Shown: positions 15,430-26,256, counted from the stretch's first letter. The stretch: DNA of 40,534 nucleotides from Levilactobacillus yonginensis (GCF_964065165.1 NZ_OZ061552.1:1-40534); one strand, 5' to 3'. The notes: generated from the letters alone by a model not told the origin. Numbers and translations are program-made.

Positions 15430-18400
15430 ATGGCGACCGTAAGTAACACAATGGCAACCGAAGTTAAGCTAGATACTGTCTCAGCGGCCTCTAGTCTGAA
15501 AACTCTGAACAACGCTATTAAAGCAACCACTAATGAATGGAAGGCTAATGAGATTAGCTTAAAGTCTGCAAAGGACAGCCTGGGCGCAGCACAAGCTAAA
15601 TATGAAGGCCTTGGCAAGACCATGCAAGCCTTGCAAGCTAAAATTGATAAGTTGAAAGAGCGTCAAGCAAGCCTTGATACTTCAACGACTAAAGGCAGCG
15701 ATAACTATGCTCGGCTTTCTAAGGATTTAGCTAATGCTGAGAATAAGATGGCGTCCTTAACTGCCCAACAAGGCCGTGCCAAAAAATCAGTAGACTATTA
15801 TCAATCTGGCTTGGCTGACTTGCAAGAACGGTACAAGTCAATCACGTCAGTCTCCAAGTCTTATGTGGACGCCTTAGAGAATCAAGGAAATAAAGCTCAA
15901 GCTGGTAGGGCTAAGCTTAATGGATTGCGGGAGTCCTACCGTAACCTTTCGGATCAGTTGAAAATCCAGCAAACTGAGTTAGCCAAGCTTAAGACTAGTT
16001 CTGGTGGGGCCAGTGAAGCCTACAATAAGCAACTTGTTCGGGTTAATCAAACAACTGCCTCAATGGCTAAACAGAAAACTGAGATTGGCCGATTAGCCGG
16101 TAAGTATGGCACCATGAGTAGTAGTATGGCTAAGATGTCAGATGGGGCGGCCAAAGCTAGACACAGGATTGCGAATATTGGTCAAGCATTTAAAGGCGCC
16201 GCAATTACGGCCGCAGCTGGTTTAACTAGTTTGGGTGCTGCGACGATTGCTGGTGCCAAAAAGGCCACAAATTTAAACAAGGTGTACCAAGTCAATCAAA
16301 ATTTATTAGTTACTTCTGGTGAGAAAGCACGTAAGGCTATTTCCCAAGTCTCTAAGATGCAACGAGATGGTGCTAAATACTCCGTTAAGTATGGGGTAGC
16401 CCAGCAAGAGATTGCTGAACAGTACCAAGACTTAATAAAGCGTGGTCATACTGGTGCCGAAGCTATCGCCGTTATGAAGTCAGAATTACAAGCTTCCGTG
16501 GCTTCCGGAGACGACTTCAAAGATGTCATCAAGGTTTCTTCACAGGCGATTGAAGCATTTGGTATGAAGACCAATAACACGGCTAAAATGATGAAGAATA
16601 CCAAACGGGTTGTTAATGATCTGGCGTATGCTTCGGATGTTACCGCGACTGATTTTCATAGCTTAGGTAAAGGTATGGAATACGTTGGGGACACGGCTAA
16701 AAATGCCGGTTTCTCAATTGAGCAGACTTCTGCGGCAATGGGGGAGTTGTCTAACCATGGTATGGAAGCGGATAAGGCAGGTACTGGTCTACGTAAGGTA
16801 ATTACTAGCCTGGCTTCACCAACGAATACGGCCATGGGTGCCTTAAAAGAAATTGGCATTAAGTCTACCAAAATTTTCCAAGATTCCAAAGGTAACTTTA
16901 AATCTCTACCAGCAATCTTCAAAATTATCGAAGATCATACCAAGAAGCTTGGTGGTGCTGATAAAGCAGATGTCTTTAAGCGAATTTTCGGCCAAACTGG
17001 TATGCAGGCGGCTCAGGTACTTGCTAAGTACGATAAATCACTGAAAAAGTTAACCGGTGATGTTACCAAAGCGGGTAAAAAAGGTGAGTACGTCCAAAAA
17101 TTGGCCAATAAGAACTCGAATAACGCCAAGATGAACGTAGAGCGATTCAAGATGGCTGGCCAACAGCTTCAAATTATGATGGGTTCTAAGCTATTGCCTG
17201 TTATTACTAGAGCGACACAAGATATGACTAAGGCTTTCAACAACAAGGATGCTCAAAAGGGGCTCACTTGGTTAATTGGTGGTGTTGCCAGACTCGCCAG
17301 TGGGCTTCTTAAGATTATCGAGTTCACCTCAAAGCATACGAAAACTATTGCCGCCTTCGGAATTGCTTTAGGTTCAGTGCTAGCCGTATCAAAGATCGCT
17401 CGATTTATCGCTGCGACTACTGAGGCAATTGATGTTATTAAGAACTTTACCATAGTCCAGAAAGCGTTGAACAGTGCCTTCCTGACCAACCCAATTGTGC
17501 TTGCAGTGGCAGCAATCGTAGCACTGGGAGTGGCCTTCTATGAAGCTTATAAACATATTAAGCCGTTCCGAGATGCCGTTAATGGCGTTGCTTCTGCAAT
17601 TGGCAAATGGGCCAAGGGAGCTTTTAAGTCGGCTAAAAAAGCCCTATCTTCGTTTGGCAAAACGGTTAAAAATGTCATGAAGGGAATTGGCAAGTTCTTT
17701 ACGGGAAAACTTGGTTGGGAACAAGCAATTGGAAAAGCGATTGGAAAAATGGTTAAAAGTGCTCAAAAAGCATTCAAACCAGTAACTAATGTTTTCAAAG
17801 CATTTATTAAGGATGTTCAAGCGATATTCAAAGGATTTGCCAAGGTTCTTGAGTATGCCATGGTCATTCCAATTGCCTTTGTTGTCGGTCTTTCAATTAT
17901 TGCTTGGCGAAAGATTAAGAAGCCTGTAATGTCAGTCGTTAAGGCAATTAAATCTGGTGTATCTAAAGGCTTCAAAGCAGTTTCTAAAGTAGTATCAAGT
18001 ATCTGGAAAGGGATTACCTCGAAGACCAAGAGATCTTGGAACTTGGTTTACAAGTATGTAATTAGCCCAGTAGCCAAGGTATACAAAGCTGTTACTAAGT
18101 ATATTGGCAAACTAGTGACTAAGACGATTAGCAAAGCTTGGAAAACTATTAAATCCTTAACTCACAGAGCTTGGCTTTTAGTTAAAAAGTATATCGTCAA
18201 TCCGGTTAAGTATATCTGGAAGATTATTAAGAAGTACATTATTAAGAATATTGTTAAAGGCATTACCAAGACTTGGGATACCATCAAGGACTTAACTCAT
18301 GATGCTTGGCTACTAATTAAGAAATATACTGTTAATCCGGTTATCTCTGCTTACAAGACTGTATCTAAGTGGATTAAAAAGCTGTTAAAAACCATTACCA

Positions 18401-20424
18401 ATGTTTTAGGTAGAATTAAGAAGGTCTGGAATGGTATCTGGAATAGCATTAGCGATACTTTTAAGGGCATTTGGAAGAACATTAAGTCCATTGCTCAAAA
18501 TGGCATTAACGATGTTATTAGCATTTTAAATACAGGTATTGGCGGTATTGATTCGGTTATTCATGCCTTTGGTGGCAAGAAGAAAGCCATTGGAACCATT
18601 TCTAAGGTTCATTTGGCCACTGGTACTGGGTTATTCAGCAACCAGCGTAGAGCGATTACTAAGCCAACCATGGCGATGCTGAATGATGGCAATGACTCAC
18701 CTGAGACGGGGAATAAAGAGGCTGTGTTCCTTCCTAATGGACAATCTGGAATCGTCCAAGGCAGAAATACCCAAGCTATGCTACCCTCCGGTACAGAGGT
18801 TCTGAATGCCTCTGAGACCAAGCTATTAATGGGTATGCAAGGGATTACCCACTTTGCCAAAGGTAGTAGTAACTGGTTCGGCAATATCATGAGTGGTATC
18901 GGCTCAGGAATTGGTAATGTATCTGGCTGGTTAGTCAAGAAAGCAAGCGGATTGAAGAAGTTCTTCACCACTGCTGAAAAGATTATTGCCCACCCAATCA
19001 AGAGTCTGGATTCGATGTTCAAATACACTAAGGCTGGTGCTGGCGTTGTTGCTGACCTTACTAAAGGTATGTTCAACAATGTTAAGAAACAAGCTGGCAG
19101 CTGGTGGAGTTCCCTCTGGTCCATGGTTGACTTAGACGGAGGTTCTGCTGGTGGTAACTGGCGGCATAATCCGGGGTTATCTGAGACCAATGGTTTTGGA
19201 GCTTCTCGTAGTTTTGGTAGCCATGATGGTGTTGACTTCTCTGGCCCACTTGGTTCAGCTATTAGGGCGGTACATGGCGGTAAGGTTACTCATGTTGGAC
19301 GTCCATTACACAATTGGCCTTACAGTAAATTGGGCGATGTTATTACGGTTGCTTCCAATGATGGATGGCAAGAAATATATCAAGAATTTGGTGGAATGAA
19401 TAACGTTAAAGTTGGTACAGGAGATGTCATCAAGACTGGGCAAAGGATTGCTACTCTTGGCCATTTAAACGGTGCTGGTAGTGGTTCACACGTTCATATT
19501 GGGGTATCCCATGGTTCTCTATGGGATCATGGCGGTTCCTCAACCAAAGGCTGGTATGACGTAACTAAAATGCACGGTAAATCAGATGGTTCTCCTAAGT
19601 CTAGTAAGAAATCCGGTAACATCAAAGGGATTAAATCCCAAGTTGGTTCAGGATTCTTCAAGTTTATGGAAAAACTAGCCAACATGTTTAGTTCTATTGG
19701 AGGTTCAGGTGGAGCTAGTTATGGTGGTGCTTCCATGATTGAAAAGGCCGCTAAAACTATGCACGTCAACCTCAGTGCTGGAGAACTAGCTACAATTAAA
19801 GCTACCATTATGCACGAATCTGGTGGTAATGCCAAAGTTCTTCAAAAGGTTCATGATATTAATTCAGCTAGTGGACACCCAGCCAAAGGATTACTTCAAT
19901 TTGTTCCAAGCACTTTCAGTGCTTATGCTGTTAAGGGTCACAAGAATATTCTCTCAGCTTACGACCAATTATTAGCAATGTTTAATGACAGCAACTGGCG
20001 GAGTGATGTTCATACCAATGGTTGGGCACCTAGTGGTCACCGTAGATATGCCAATGGTGGTATTAGCCGATTTGAAAAGTTAGCACATATCTCAGAAGGC
20101 AATAAGACTGAGTCAATCGTTCCTTGGGATATTACCAAGCGTGCCAGAGCTTACCAGATTATGGACACCACCATGAAAGAGTTTGCTAAGACTGATAAGC
20201 CGCAACAATCCACTGCCCAATCTGCTCAATCAACTGATTTATCAAAATTGATTAAGCAAGGAAAAGAAATTATCGGATTGATGGCTGAATTAATATCTGG
20301 TCAACAGAATCCTGTACCCGCTGTTGTATCTGCTAACGATGTTTACAGTGGTTATAACCGAGTAAAAACGAAAAAAGATGTAAGTAGAAACCTAGGAAGG
20401 GGAAATGTAAATGGCATTCAATGA
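15430..20424 (+). CDS. Tape measure protein with M23 peptidase and transglycosylase-like domains
   Basis: A 1664-residue tape measure, start set by AAAGGAGGT. Residues 1-250 are coiled coil. Residues about 340-560 match the TP901-type tape measure core (NTAKMMKNTKRVVNDL, QTSAAMGELSNHGMEADKAGTGLRK). Hydrophobic segments occur near 640-720. Residues about 865-985 hold three tandem repeats of the AWLLVKKYIVNPV type. At about 1255-1360 is an M23 metallopeptidase domain: HDGVDF gives the first zinc ligands and GSHVHIG the last. At about 1435-1540 is a lytic transglycosylase-like domain with MHESGGN and GLLQFVPSTF. The hydrolases should open the thick host wall during DNA injection. Tail length is set by the helical part. 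Confidence 0.95.
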   Translation: MATVSNTMATEVKLDTVSAASSLKTLNNAIKATTNEWKANEISLKSAKDSLGAAQAKYEGLGKTMQALQAKIDKLKERQASLDTSTTKGSDNYARLSKDLANAENKMASLTAQQGRAKKSVDYYQSGLADLQERYKSITSVSKSYVDALENQGNKAQAGRAKLNGLRESYRNLSDQLKIQQTELAKLKTSSGGASEAYNKQLVRVNQTTASMAKQKTEIGRLAGKYGTMSSSMAKMSDGAAKARHRIANIGQAFKGAAITAAAGLTSLGAATIAGAKKATNLNKVYQVNQNLLVTSGEKARKAISQVSKMQRDGAKYSVKYGVAQQEIAEQYQDLIKRGHTGAEAIAVMKSELQASVASGDDFKDVIKVSSQAIEAFGMKTNNTAKMMKNTKRVVNDLAYASDVTATDFHSLGKGMEYVGDTAKNAGFSIEQTSAAMGELSNHGMEADKAGTGLRKVITSLASPTNTAMGALKEIGIKSTKIFQDSKGNFKSLPAIFKIIEDHTKKLGGADKADVFKRIFGQTGMQAAQVLAKYDKSLKKLTGDVTKAGKKGEYVQKLANKNSNNAKMNVERFKMAGQQLQIMMGSKLLPVITRATQDMTKAFNNKDAQKGLTWLIGGVARLASGLLKIIEFTSKHTKTIAAFGIALGSVLAVSKIARFIAATTEAIDVIKNFTIVQKALNSAFLTNPIVLAVAAIVALGVAFYEAYKHIKPFRDAVNGVASAIGKWAKGAFKSAKKALSSFGKTVKNVMKGIGKFFTGKLGWEQAIGKAIGKMVKSAQKAFKPVTNVFKAFIKDVQAIFKGFAKVLEYAMVIPIAFVVGLSIIAWRKIKKPVMSVVKAIKSGVSKGFKAVSKVVSSIWKGITSKTKRSWNLVYKYVISPVAKVYKAVTKYIGKLVTKTISKAWKTIKSLTHRAWLLVKKYIVNPVKYIWKIIKKYIIKNIVKGITKTWDTIKDLTHDAWLLIKKYTVNPVISAYKTVSKWIKKLLKTITNVLGRIKKVWNGIWNSISDTFKGIWKNIKSIAQNGINDVISILNTGIGGIDSVIHAFGGKKKAIGTISKVHLATGTGLFSNQRRAITKPTMAMLNDGNDSPETGNKEAVFLPNGQSGIVQGRNTQAMLPSGTEVLNASETKLLMGMQGITHFAKGSSNWFGNIMSGIGSGIGNVSGWLVKKASGLKKFFTTAEKIIAHPIKSLDSMFKYTKAGAGVVADLTKGMFNNVKKQAGSWWSSLWSMVDLDGGSAGGNWRHNPGLSETNGFGASRSFGSHDGVDFSGPLGSAIRAVHGGKVTHVGRPLHNWPYSKLGDVITVASNDGWQEIYQEFGGMNNVKVGTGDVIKTGQRIATLGHLNGAGSGSHVHIGVSHGSLWDHGGSSTKGWYDVTKMHGKSDGSPKSSKKSGNIKGIKSQVGSGFFKFMEKLANMFSSIGGSGGASYGGASMIEKAAKTMHVNLSAGELATIKATIMHESGGNAKVLQKVHDINSASGHPAKGLLQFVPSTFSAYAVKGHKNILSAYDQLLAMFNDSNWRSDVHTNGWAPSGHRRYANGGISRFEKLAHISEGNKTESIVPWDITKRARAYQIMDTTMKEFAKTDKPQQSTAQSAQSTDLSKLIKQGKEIIGLMAELISGQQNPVPAVVSANDVYSGYNRVKTKKDVSRNLGRGNVNGIQ

Positions 20425-22402
20425 TGTTAACACTTTTGATTATGCCTTCGACGAGAATGGTACCGGTGGTTTCAACTCCGACAAAGACTTGGAAGTGTTG
20501 GTAAACCATGTCTCCAAGCCAATTGCCCCAACGATAACCGAATCCTTCCAGGACGTTCCCGGTAGATATGGGGGCGTTTTTTTAGGCAATAGTTATGGGG
20601 AAAAGCAGATAGATATTCCGATTACCATGTACCCCACTGACCGGGACGATTACAACCGGATACTGAATAATTTATCGAGAGCCCTCATTAATACCAACGA
20701 TGACGCGGATAATCAGTACCCATTACGGTTCAACGACCAGCCAGAGGTAGTCTATTACGGTCACTTTACTGCCATTCCTACCCCAACATTTCTCAACGAA
20801 GGGGTACAGGACTGTACCACTACACTAACGTTCATGCTGGCTGACCCACGGGGGTTCTTGCCTCAGCGTGATATTAAGATCACCAGTAATGAACAGGTTA
20901 TAAGCCCAGCCGGTAACACTGCTGTTCAACCAGTTATTCACATCATTCCCAAGACTGACTTGTACTACTTTGGTTACACTTTGGGAGACCAATATGTAGC
21001 CGTTGGCTATCATGTTGACGATGGGTCCACGGTTATGGACGCTAACGGTCATATCACTAGCTTAACGCCTCATCAAGAATTGCAGGTACACGATCCTTGC
21101 AACTCAATGAGCACATGGTTTCAAGCCGGTGCCGATACCCAAGAAATTAAGGTATATCGTGGGGAAAATGATGGTAAAGCAACGGCTACAGCCTCATCAT
21201 TAATGGTTGCTAAGGATTCAAAGGGTCATTACAACTGGGGTTCTACTGGCAAACACAAAGACTTCTATGGACCTGTTATTATCCACCAAGGTATTCCGAA
21301 GATTAGTAATTACTGGAAAGTGTCCATGCGATTCCACCATATTAAGCGGATGAAAAATGAACGGGCCATGGGTAAGGTTGAAGGTTATCTGCTGGATGCT
21401 AATGGCAATGTATGTGGACGAATGGGTATTGACGATTATGCACAAGGCCGGTACCCCCGTGGTTACATTCAACTAGGGAGTTCATTTAATGCCACCAAGG
21501 ATAGGGGCAAGTACCTCACCCTTCTATATAACGAGGGTGGACGCAAAGTTAATGGGAAAAATCATCATGATATAAAGGTCCATTTAACCAAGACCGTTAA
21601 GGTTAAGACTAAGTCCAAAGCTAAGCACAAAGCTAAATCAGCCAGAATGTACAAAGCCACCATTCAACGTGAAGCCTTCAAGTCCAGAGCTAAGAAAAAG
21701 AGACGTAAAAAGAGACGTAAAAAGGCAACTAAGAAGGTTACCAAGAAGAAGTCCGGCGGAAAGAGGAAGTCTACTAGGGTTTCCAAGCCAAAGGTTAGGA
21801 CTAAGTCCAAAACCATTAAGACTTATGTCATGGAGACCACGTACATGAACAAGGATGCTTACTCAAACTTCTTCGGTGAGTTCTCATTGGAACGTCAAAA
21901 GAAAACCATTGGTGGCAAGGTGTATGACAACTGGGTGGCTGAGATTAACGAGTTCAATCCTAAGACTGGGGTAGCATACTCGGTTAACACTGAGGGTAAA
22001 GTTCACATTCACAAGGAGAAATTAGATAAGTCAGGCAAGTTTGGTTTTGCCTTGGCTAACGTAGCGGCAACCTTTATGAAGCACGATATCAAGGAAGACT
22101 TGGTTAAACCACCAGTTGGATATTATTCTGACTTTGAGACTTTGACTGACCTCAAAATATACACTTCTGATGGTAGCGATGACCCCGATGATATTCCCCA
22201 TGTAATTGCCCACGCCGGTGAAGAAATCATCATTGATTCCGCTGATAACACGGTTACCGTTGGTGGTAGAAATGTTGATAAGTATGTGTCATGGCTATCG
22301 ACTTTCCCTTCAATTGAAGGCGATGTTAGCCAAGAGATGCACTTCACGCCTGACCCAGCCAATGCAGATATAACGTTGGAGTACAAGCCAGCCATCAAAT
22401 AG
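20411..22402 (+). CDS. Distal tail protein (Dit), enlarged, with a Lys/Arg-rich insert
   Basis: A 663-residue protein overlapping the tape measure gene by 14 nt. The N-terminal 200 residues have the Dit/siphovirus tail component pattern (ITESFQDVPGRYGGVFLGNSYG, IDIPITMYPTDRDDYNRILNNL, LADPRGFLPQ). The middle (about 210-390) resembles a carbohydrate-binding insertion as in evolved Dit proteins, and the last 100 residues return to Dit-like sequence ending SLEYKPAIK-like. Residues about 393-470 are strikingly basic, with KSRAKKKRRKKRRKK and further Lys/Arg clusters. Dit forms the hub between tail tube and baseplate. GGAAGGGG precedes the start. Confidence 0.85.
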   Translation: MAFNDVNTFDYAFDENGTGGFNSDKDLEVLVNHVSKPIAPTITESFQDVPGRYGGVFLGNSYGEKQIDIPITMYPTDRDDYNRILNNLSRALINTNDDADNQYPLRFNDQPEVVYYGHFTAIPTPTFLNEGVQDCTTTLTFMLADPRGFLPQRDIKITSNEQVISPAGNTAVQPVIHIIPKTDLYYFGYTLGDQYVAVGYHVDDGSTVMDANGHITSLTPHQELQVHDPCNSMSTWFQAGADTQEIKVYRGENDGKATATASSLMVAKDSKGHYNWGSTGKHKDFYGPVIIHQGIPKISNYWKVSMRFHHIKRMKNERAMGKVEGYLLDANGNVCGRMGIDDYAQGRYPRGYIQLGSSFNATKDRGKYLTLLYNEGGRKVNGKNHHDIKVHLTKTVKVKTKSKAKHKAKSARMYKATIQREAFKSRAKKKRRKKRRKKATKKVTKKKSGGKRKSTRVSKPKVRTKSKTIKTYVMETTYMNKDAYSNFFGEFSLERQKKTIGGKVYDNWVAEINEFNPKTGVAYSVNTEGKVHIHKEKLDKSGKFGFALANVAATFMKHDIKEDLVKPPVGYYSDFETLTDLKIYTSDGSDDPDDIPHVIAHAGEEIIIDSADNTVTVGGRNVDKYVSWLSTFPSIEGDVSQEMHFTPDPANADITLEYKPAIK

Positions 22403-22418
22403 AAAGGAGTTAAGACGT

Positions 22419-25013
22419 GTGTACGTCATTCTTGATAAAAATCTCAAACGAGTCGCCACCTTAGACACGACAACCGATACAAATATATTCTGGGGTGAAA
22501 CTATTCAGCAACAATTGGCCGATGATAATTCTTCAAATGACAGCATTACCGAAGCCAGTCTAGCTAATACTTCTGACCCAAACGCTAACTCAAAGAGTTG
22601 GAATGATACCTTTACCGGTCTCACCATGGTAGCAGACAGTCCAGCGGCTCAATACCTGAGAGTAGGCAATCACTTAGCGGCTTATGACCAAGCCAATGAC
22701 CGCTGGCGAGTGTACCGAATATATACCGTTGATGAGACCATGGATAACACCTCTGGGACTAACCTTATTTCAGCTGATGCCATTAACCTATTAATCTGGC
22801 GACTGGGTAAGACAATTCCCACTAAAAAAGAGATTAAAGAGTGTGATTTACCAGCAGCCATGGATTGGATTATTGCGGGTACTGGAATAACACTGGTAAA
22901 TAATGCAACCTCTGGACTGCTTTCAGATTTTTCCATTGATGGAGAAAGCTCATCTCAAACTTTGCTACAAACGATCCTGACTACCTACGATTGTGAGGCA
23001 GACGGGTACGTAAAATTAGATAGTTCTGGGATTGTGGTTGATACCATTCTGGAATTGTCCGATCAACGGGGACAGAACACTGGTAGACGTATCACTTATG
23101 GTGACAACATGCTGTCCATTAAGCGAGAGACAGTTGATACAACTCTGATTACCAAGCTGTACGTCTATGGTTCCGGTGGAGCTTCAATCAGTAAAGCCAA
23201 AGGCAATGGTGGTCGTAACTTTGTCACCGATGCCTCTGCTAACTCCTTGTACAACAATGATGCCAACACTTGGTTGGAAGGTAGTATTACCAGTTCGACT
23301 ATCAGCGAACCCGATGCTTTACTGTCGTTGGGATTGAAGACACTCAGACTGTATAATCACCCACGGGTTAATTATTCCGTTGATGTAACTTCAGATTTTG
23401 ATGCCCAATTAGGTGACACCATTAAGGTAATCGACCTGACTATGACCCCAGTATTAACTTTGCAAGCTAGAGTTATTCAACGGACAACTTCCGAGAGTGA
23501 CCCAACTCAAAATAAGGTAGTCATCGGGGAGTTCTCAACGGTTACAGTCGTTACTCCCAATTTTATTAAAAGCATGGAACAGCGGTGGAATGACCACGTA
23601 AAAAAGCTGTTTGAAGACGCCAAAAAGAACCAAAATGCTGCTAGTATCAGCCTAATTACCCCACTGGGGCAATCATGGACGAATACTGATACCAGTAAAA
23701 GGGTAATCGCAAGGTTATTCATTGAAGGTGAAAATGTCACGTCCTTCTTATCAGCGGCGGCGTTTAATTGGGAATATATTCAGCAAGATGGTACCCATAA
23801 TTTGAATTGGGAAGCAGAACATGCTAAAGACGGTTATGAAGTCACCATTACCCCACCATTTGTTGGTAGCTTAGTGGTATCAATTGATGACGCCTTCGTT
23901 AAAGATGAGTCTGAAATGTGGATAGACACTGGTACTAACACTGATGGAACCTTCAAGAAGTTGTGGGAGACCACTGACGGTAACCCTGATGAATTCGGTA
24001 ATCATCACGTTGGGGCATTGCAATTCTCGTACGTTATGAGCAATGGTGAGATACTGGCCAGTTATGCGTACAAAGGAAAGCAAAATCAGTCTAATTTAAG
24101 TGATTGCCAATACCTACATTGGAGTGCTAAAGGGGTACTAATTGATTCCATGATCGTTCAAGGCGGTCAACATGGTTCTTCCTTTGGCTATGATGAGGCA
24201 AACAACCTGATTTATTCCCAGATTAAGGATTTAAATGGTAGCAAAAAATGGCTAGCAACCTTTCCATACACCCCTCATGCCGTGATTAATAGCGATTCCA
24301 GTACCGTGACTAAGTGGTGCGAGATTGAGACTTATGTCCGACCTAACGTTGATCTAACCAATGGATTATGGATTGGGAGCCAGATGGACGGGACCGTAGA
24401 AGTATGTAATATCTCGGATTTGAAAGCTGGCAAGTATCTCCCAATTATCCGATTCAAGTTGCAGGACTTCGGCTGGAATCCGGTACCCTCGGGTGTGGCT
24501 AATAATGGAAAATATAATACGATTCAAGCTAACTCAATTGCATACCCATACGCCTTCTTTACATCAGGGGACGTCAATAATAAGGATGACCGACTAGTAA
24601 TGTGTATCAATCTCATTACCCAGTCAGTCATTTTTAATTACCAGATTGAACCTTCACAAGATATTCAGCTGACAGTACCAATTGAATATGGTGGCCACTT
24701 TGAACCAGAAGGGGTATACCCTGACTTAGATAATGATCAGCTAATGATTGGATTCAATGTCAGCGAGTACCGAGACGCGGCTCATAACGTCATGATTAGT
24801 CACTCTGGACTATGGTCAATTCCAATTGGTATCCGCGATGATAGCAAGGACTTATCCGTCACTTACCCAGCAGAAGATGAGGGTGAAAACACCGAGGTAG
24901 AAGAACCAGTGGTAATCCCTGATGATACTGACGACTCAGATAGTGCCAGTGATGACGATTCTGCTTTCAACATTGATGACGGTGAGACTTATCAGGAGGT
25001 GGTCGAAGGATGA
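22419..25013 (+). CDS. Tail-associated protein (Tal / minor structural protein)
   Basis: An 864-residue protein starting at GTG 22419 after AAAGGAG. The first 380 residues match the gp27-like hub of phage tail endopeptidase proteins: MYVILDKNLKRVATLDT, FTGLTMVADSPAAQYLRVGNHLAAYD, then DITLELSDQRGQNTGR-like and YNHPRVNYSVDVTSDFD. Residues 400-830 are beta-rich and may bind the cell surface; the C-terminus is an acidic linker. No peptidase motif is visible, so it is probably a structural spike rather than an enzyme. Its stop overlaps the next start by 4 nt. Confidence 0.85.
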   Translation: MYVILDKNLKRVATLDTTTDTNIFWGETIQQQLADDNSSNDSITEASLANTSDPNANSKSWNDTFTGLTMVADSPAAQYLRVGNHLAAYDQANDRWRVYRIYTVDETMDNTSGTNLISADAINLLIWRLGKTIPTKKEIKECDLPAAMDWIIAGTGITLVNNATSGLLSDFSIDGESSSQTLLQTILTTYDCEADGYVKLDSSGIVVDTILELSDQRGQNTGRRITYGDNMLSIKRETVDTTLITKLYVYGSGGASISKAKGNGGRNFVTDASANSLYNNDANTWLEGSITSSTISEPDALLSLGLKTLRLYNHPRVNYSVDVTSDFDAQLGDTIKVIDLTMTPVLTLQARVIQRTTSESDPTQNKVVIGEFSTVTVVTPNFIKSMEQRWNDHVKKLFEDAKKNQNAASISLITPLGQSWTNTDTSKRVIARLFIEGENVTSFLSAAAFNWEYIQQDGTHNLNWEAEHAKDGYEVTITPPFVGSLVVSIDDAFVKDESEMWIDTGTNTDGTFKKLWETTDGNPDEFGNHHVGALQFSYVMSNGEILASYAYKGKQNQSNLSDCQYLHWSAKGVLIDSMIVQGGQHGSSFGYDEANNLIYSQIKDLNGSKKWLATFPYTPHAVINSDSSTVTKWCEIETYVRPNVDLTNGLWIGSQMDGTVEVCNISDLKAGKYLPIIRFKLQDFGWNPVPSGVANNGKYNTIQANSIAYPYAFFTSGDVNNKDDRLVMCINLITQSVIFNYQIEPSQDIQLTVPIEYGGHFEPEGVYPDLDNDQLMIGFNVSEYRDAAHNVMISHSGLWSIPIGIRDDSKDLSVTYPAEDEGENTEVEEPVVIPDDTDDSDSASDDDSAFNIDDGETYQEVVEG

Positions 25014-26020
25014 TTATTGCAACGGGTTCAGTCGATATTAATGAAGCAACTAAGTTAGCCCAAGAAGCCTCCGATAGTGCCGATGACTTAGCCAAAAAGA
25101 TGAAGAATACAGTAGCCACCATGGATGGAAAAACAACAGTTTCAACCAGCACCCCATTTGATGATGGTAAGGAACACAACGAAGGCGATATGTGGACGGT
25201 TATTAACGATGATGTTGCCTCAGCCATGTATATCTATACCAGCGGTGAATGGAAGGCTAAAAAGTGGGACCAGCAGGCACTAAGTGTTAAACAGTTGTCG
25301 GCCTTAACAGCTGATTTAGGGCACGTTACTGCTGGAACGCTTGAGTCAGCAACGATTATTGGTGGGTCAATAACTGGATCAACTATCCATTTATCAAGCG
25401 GAACTGATGAATATTGGTTAGATTACAACGGATTCCATACAACTGATACCGCAGAGAATACGGGTACATGGGTTATGCCGGGATTAATCGATTTAGGCGG
25501 TTCTAAGGCTAATCCTAGAGTGATGGTTAGTGCTAATGGCATATATAGCGGAGCACAGAGAATTTCTACTCAAAGCTTAACGATGAGTGCGGGTTCTGTG
25601 TTTGGCACTACCTCTGGAGATGTTTATTTTGAAATTGGTGGCGGGGATTCTGGGCAAGGTGGCGCTGCACTTCACGCTGCTAGTTTTAACAAAATGTCTC
25701 AGCTATCTGTTAAGAGAAACCTGGCAGATGTATCTGGAGAGTATGCCCTGGCTCAAATATCAGGAACAGATGTAAAACGCTACGATTACAAAGATTCAGA
25801 CAATTCTCAACAAACCAATATTGGTCCGGTAATTGATGATGTTAATTCGAATGGAAACAAAGCTTATAACATCTCCTCCGATTTGATTAACAAACAAACT
25901 GATGGAGTGTCTATCGACAATGAGGTCGGACTATTGATGGCTGCCGTTAAAGAACTGACTAAACGCAATTCAGAGTTAACTATGAGAGTCGCTAAGCTAG
26001 AAAGGAAGATGCAGGAATGA
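25010..26020 (+). CDS. Minor tail / fibre protein with C-terminal coiled coil
   Basis: A 336-residue protein continuing the Tal gene (ATGA overlap). It begins with a coiled coil of the gp58-like type (INEATKLAQEASDSADDLAKKM), then beta-helical repeats (ALTADLGHVTAGTLESATIIGGSITGSTIHL) typical of tail-fibre shafts. The end, with VKRNLADVSGEYALAQI and VGLLMAAVKELTKRNSELTMRVAKLERK, resembles the trimerising chaperone-like tails of fibres. It probably links the hub to receptor-binding parts. Confidence 0.8.
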   Translation: MIIATGSVDINEATKLAQEASDSADDLAKKMKNTVATMDGKTTVSTSTPFDDGKEHNEGDMWTVINDDVASAMYIYTSGEWKAKKWDQQALSVKQLSALTADLGHVTAGTLESATIIGGSITGSTIHLSSGTDEYWLDYNGFHTTDTAENTGTWVMPGLIDLGGSKANPRVMVSANGIYSGAQRISTQSLTMSAGSVFGTTSGDVYFEIGGGDSGQGGAALHAASFNKMSQLSVKRNLADVSGEYALAQISGTDVKRYDYKDSDNSQQTNIGPVIDDVNSNGNKAYNISSDLINKQTDGVSIDNEVGLLMAAVKELTKRNSELTMRVAKLERKMQE

Positions 26021-26256
26021 TTACAAGCCTTGATGTTAAGCAGAATGATAATGGAACAACGCATGTAAAGTACACCGCTTCATTTACGGGTACCAGCCAT
26101 ATCTGCTACGGGGATTTTGATGCGACATCAGAAGAAGCTACCAACGCCTTTAAATCAATGACAAACACCGATATGTGGGCTGGATTCAAACAACTGGTAC
26201 TAGCCAGGTTGAAAACTGAGGCTACGAATGCCCTAGGAGGCGGTGAAAGTGAGTAA
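26017..26256 (+). CDS. Small tail-region protein, 79 aa
   Basis: A 79-residue protein in the baseplate operon, overlapping its neighbours on both sides (ATGA at the start, 8 nt at the end). It begins ITSLDVKQNDNGTTHVKYTASF and ends in a helix. Similar short proteins precede BppU genes in Lactobacillus phages; function is unknown. Confidence 0.75.
   Translation: MITSLDVKQNDNGTTHVKYTASFTGTSHICYGDFDATSEEATNAFKSMTNTDMWAGFKQLVLARLKTEATNALGGGESE

Noticed and set aside
18609..19190. Leftward 193-codon ORF opposite the tape measure gene
   Set aside because: Long only because the tape measure gene avoids stops on the complement; no start signals.
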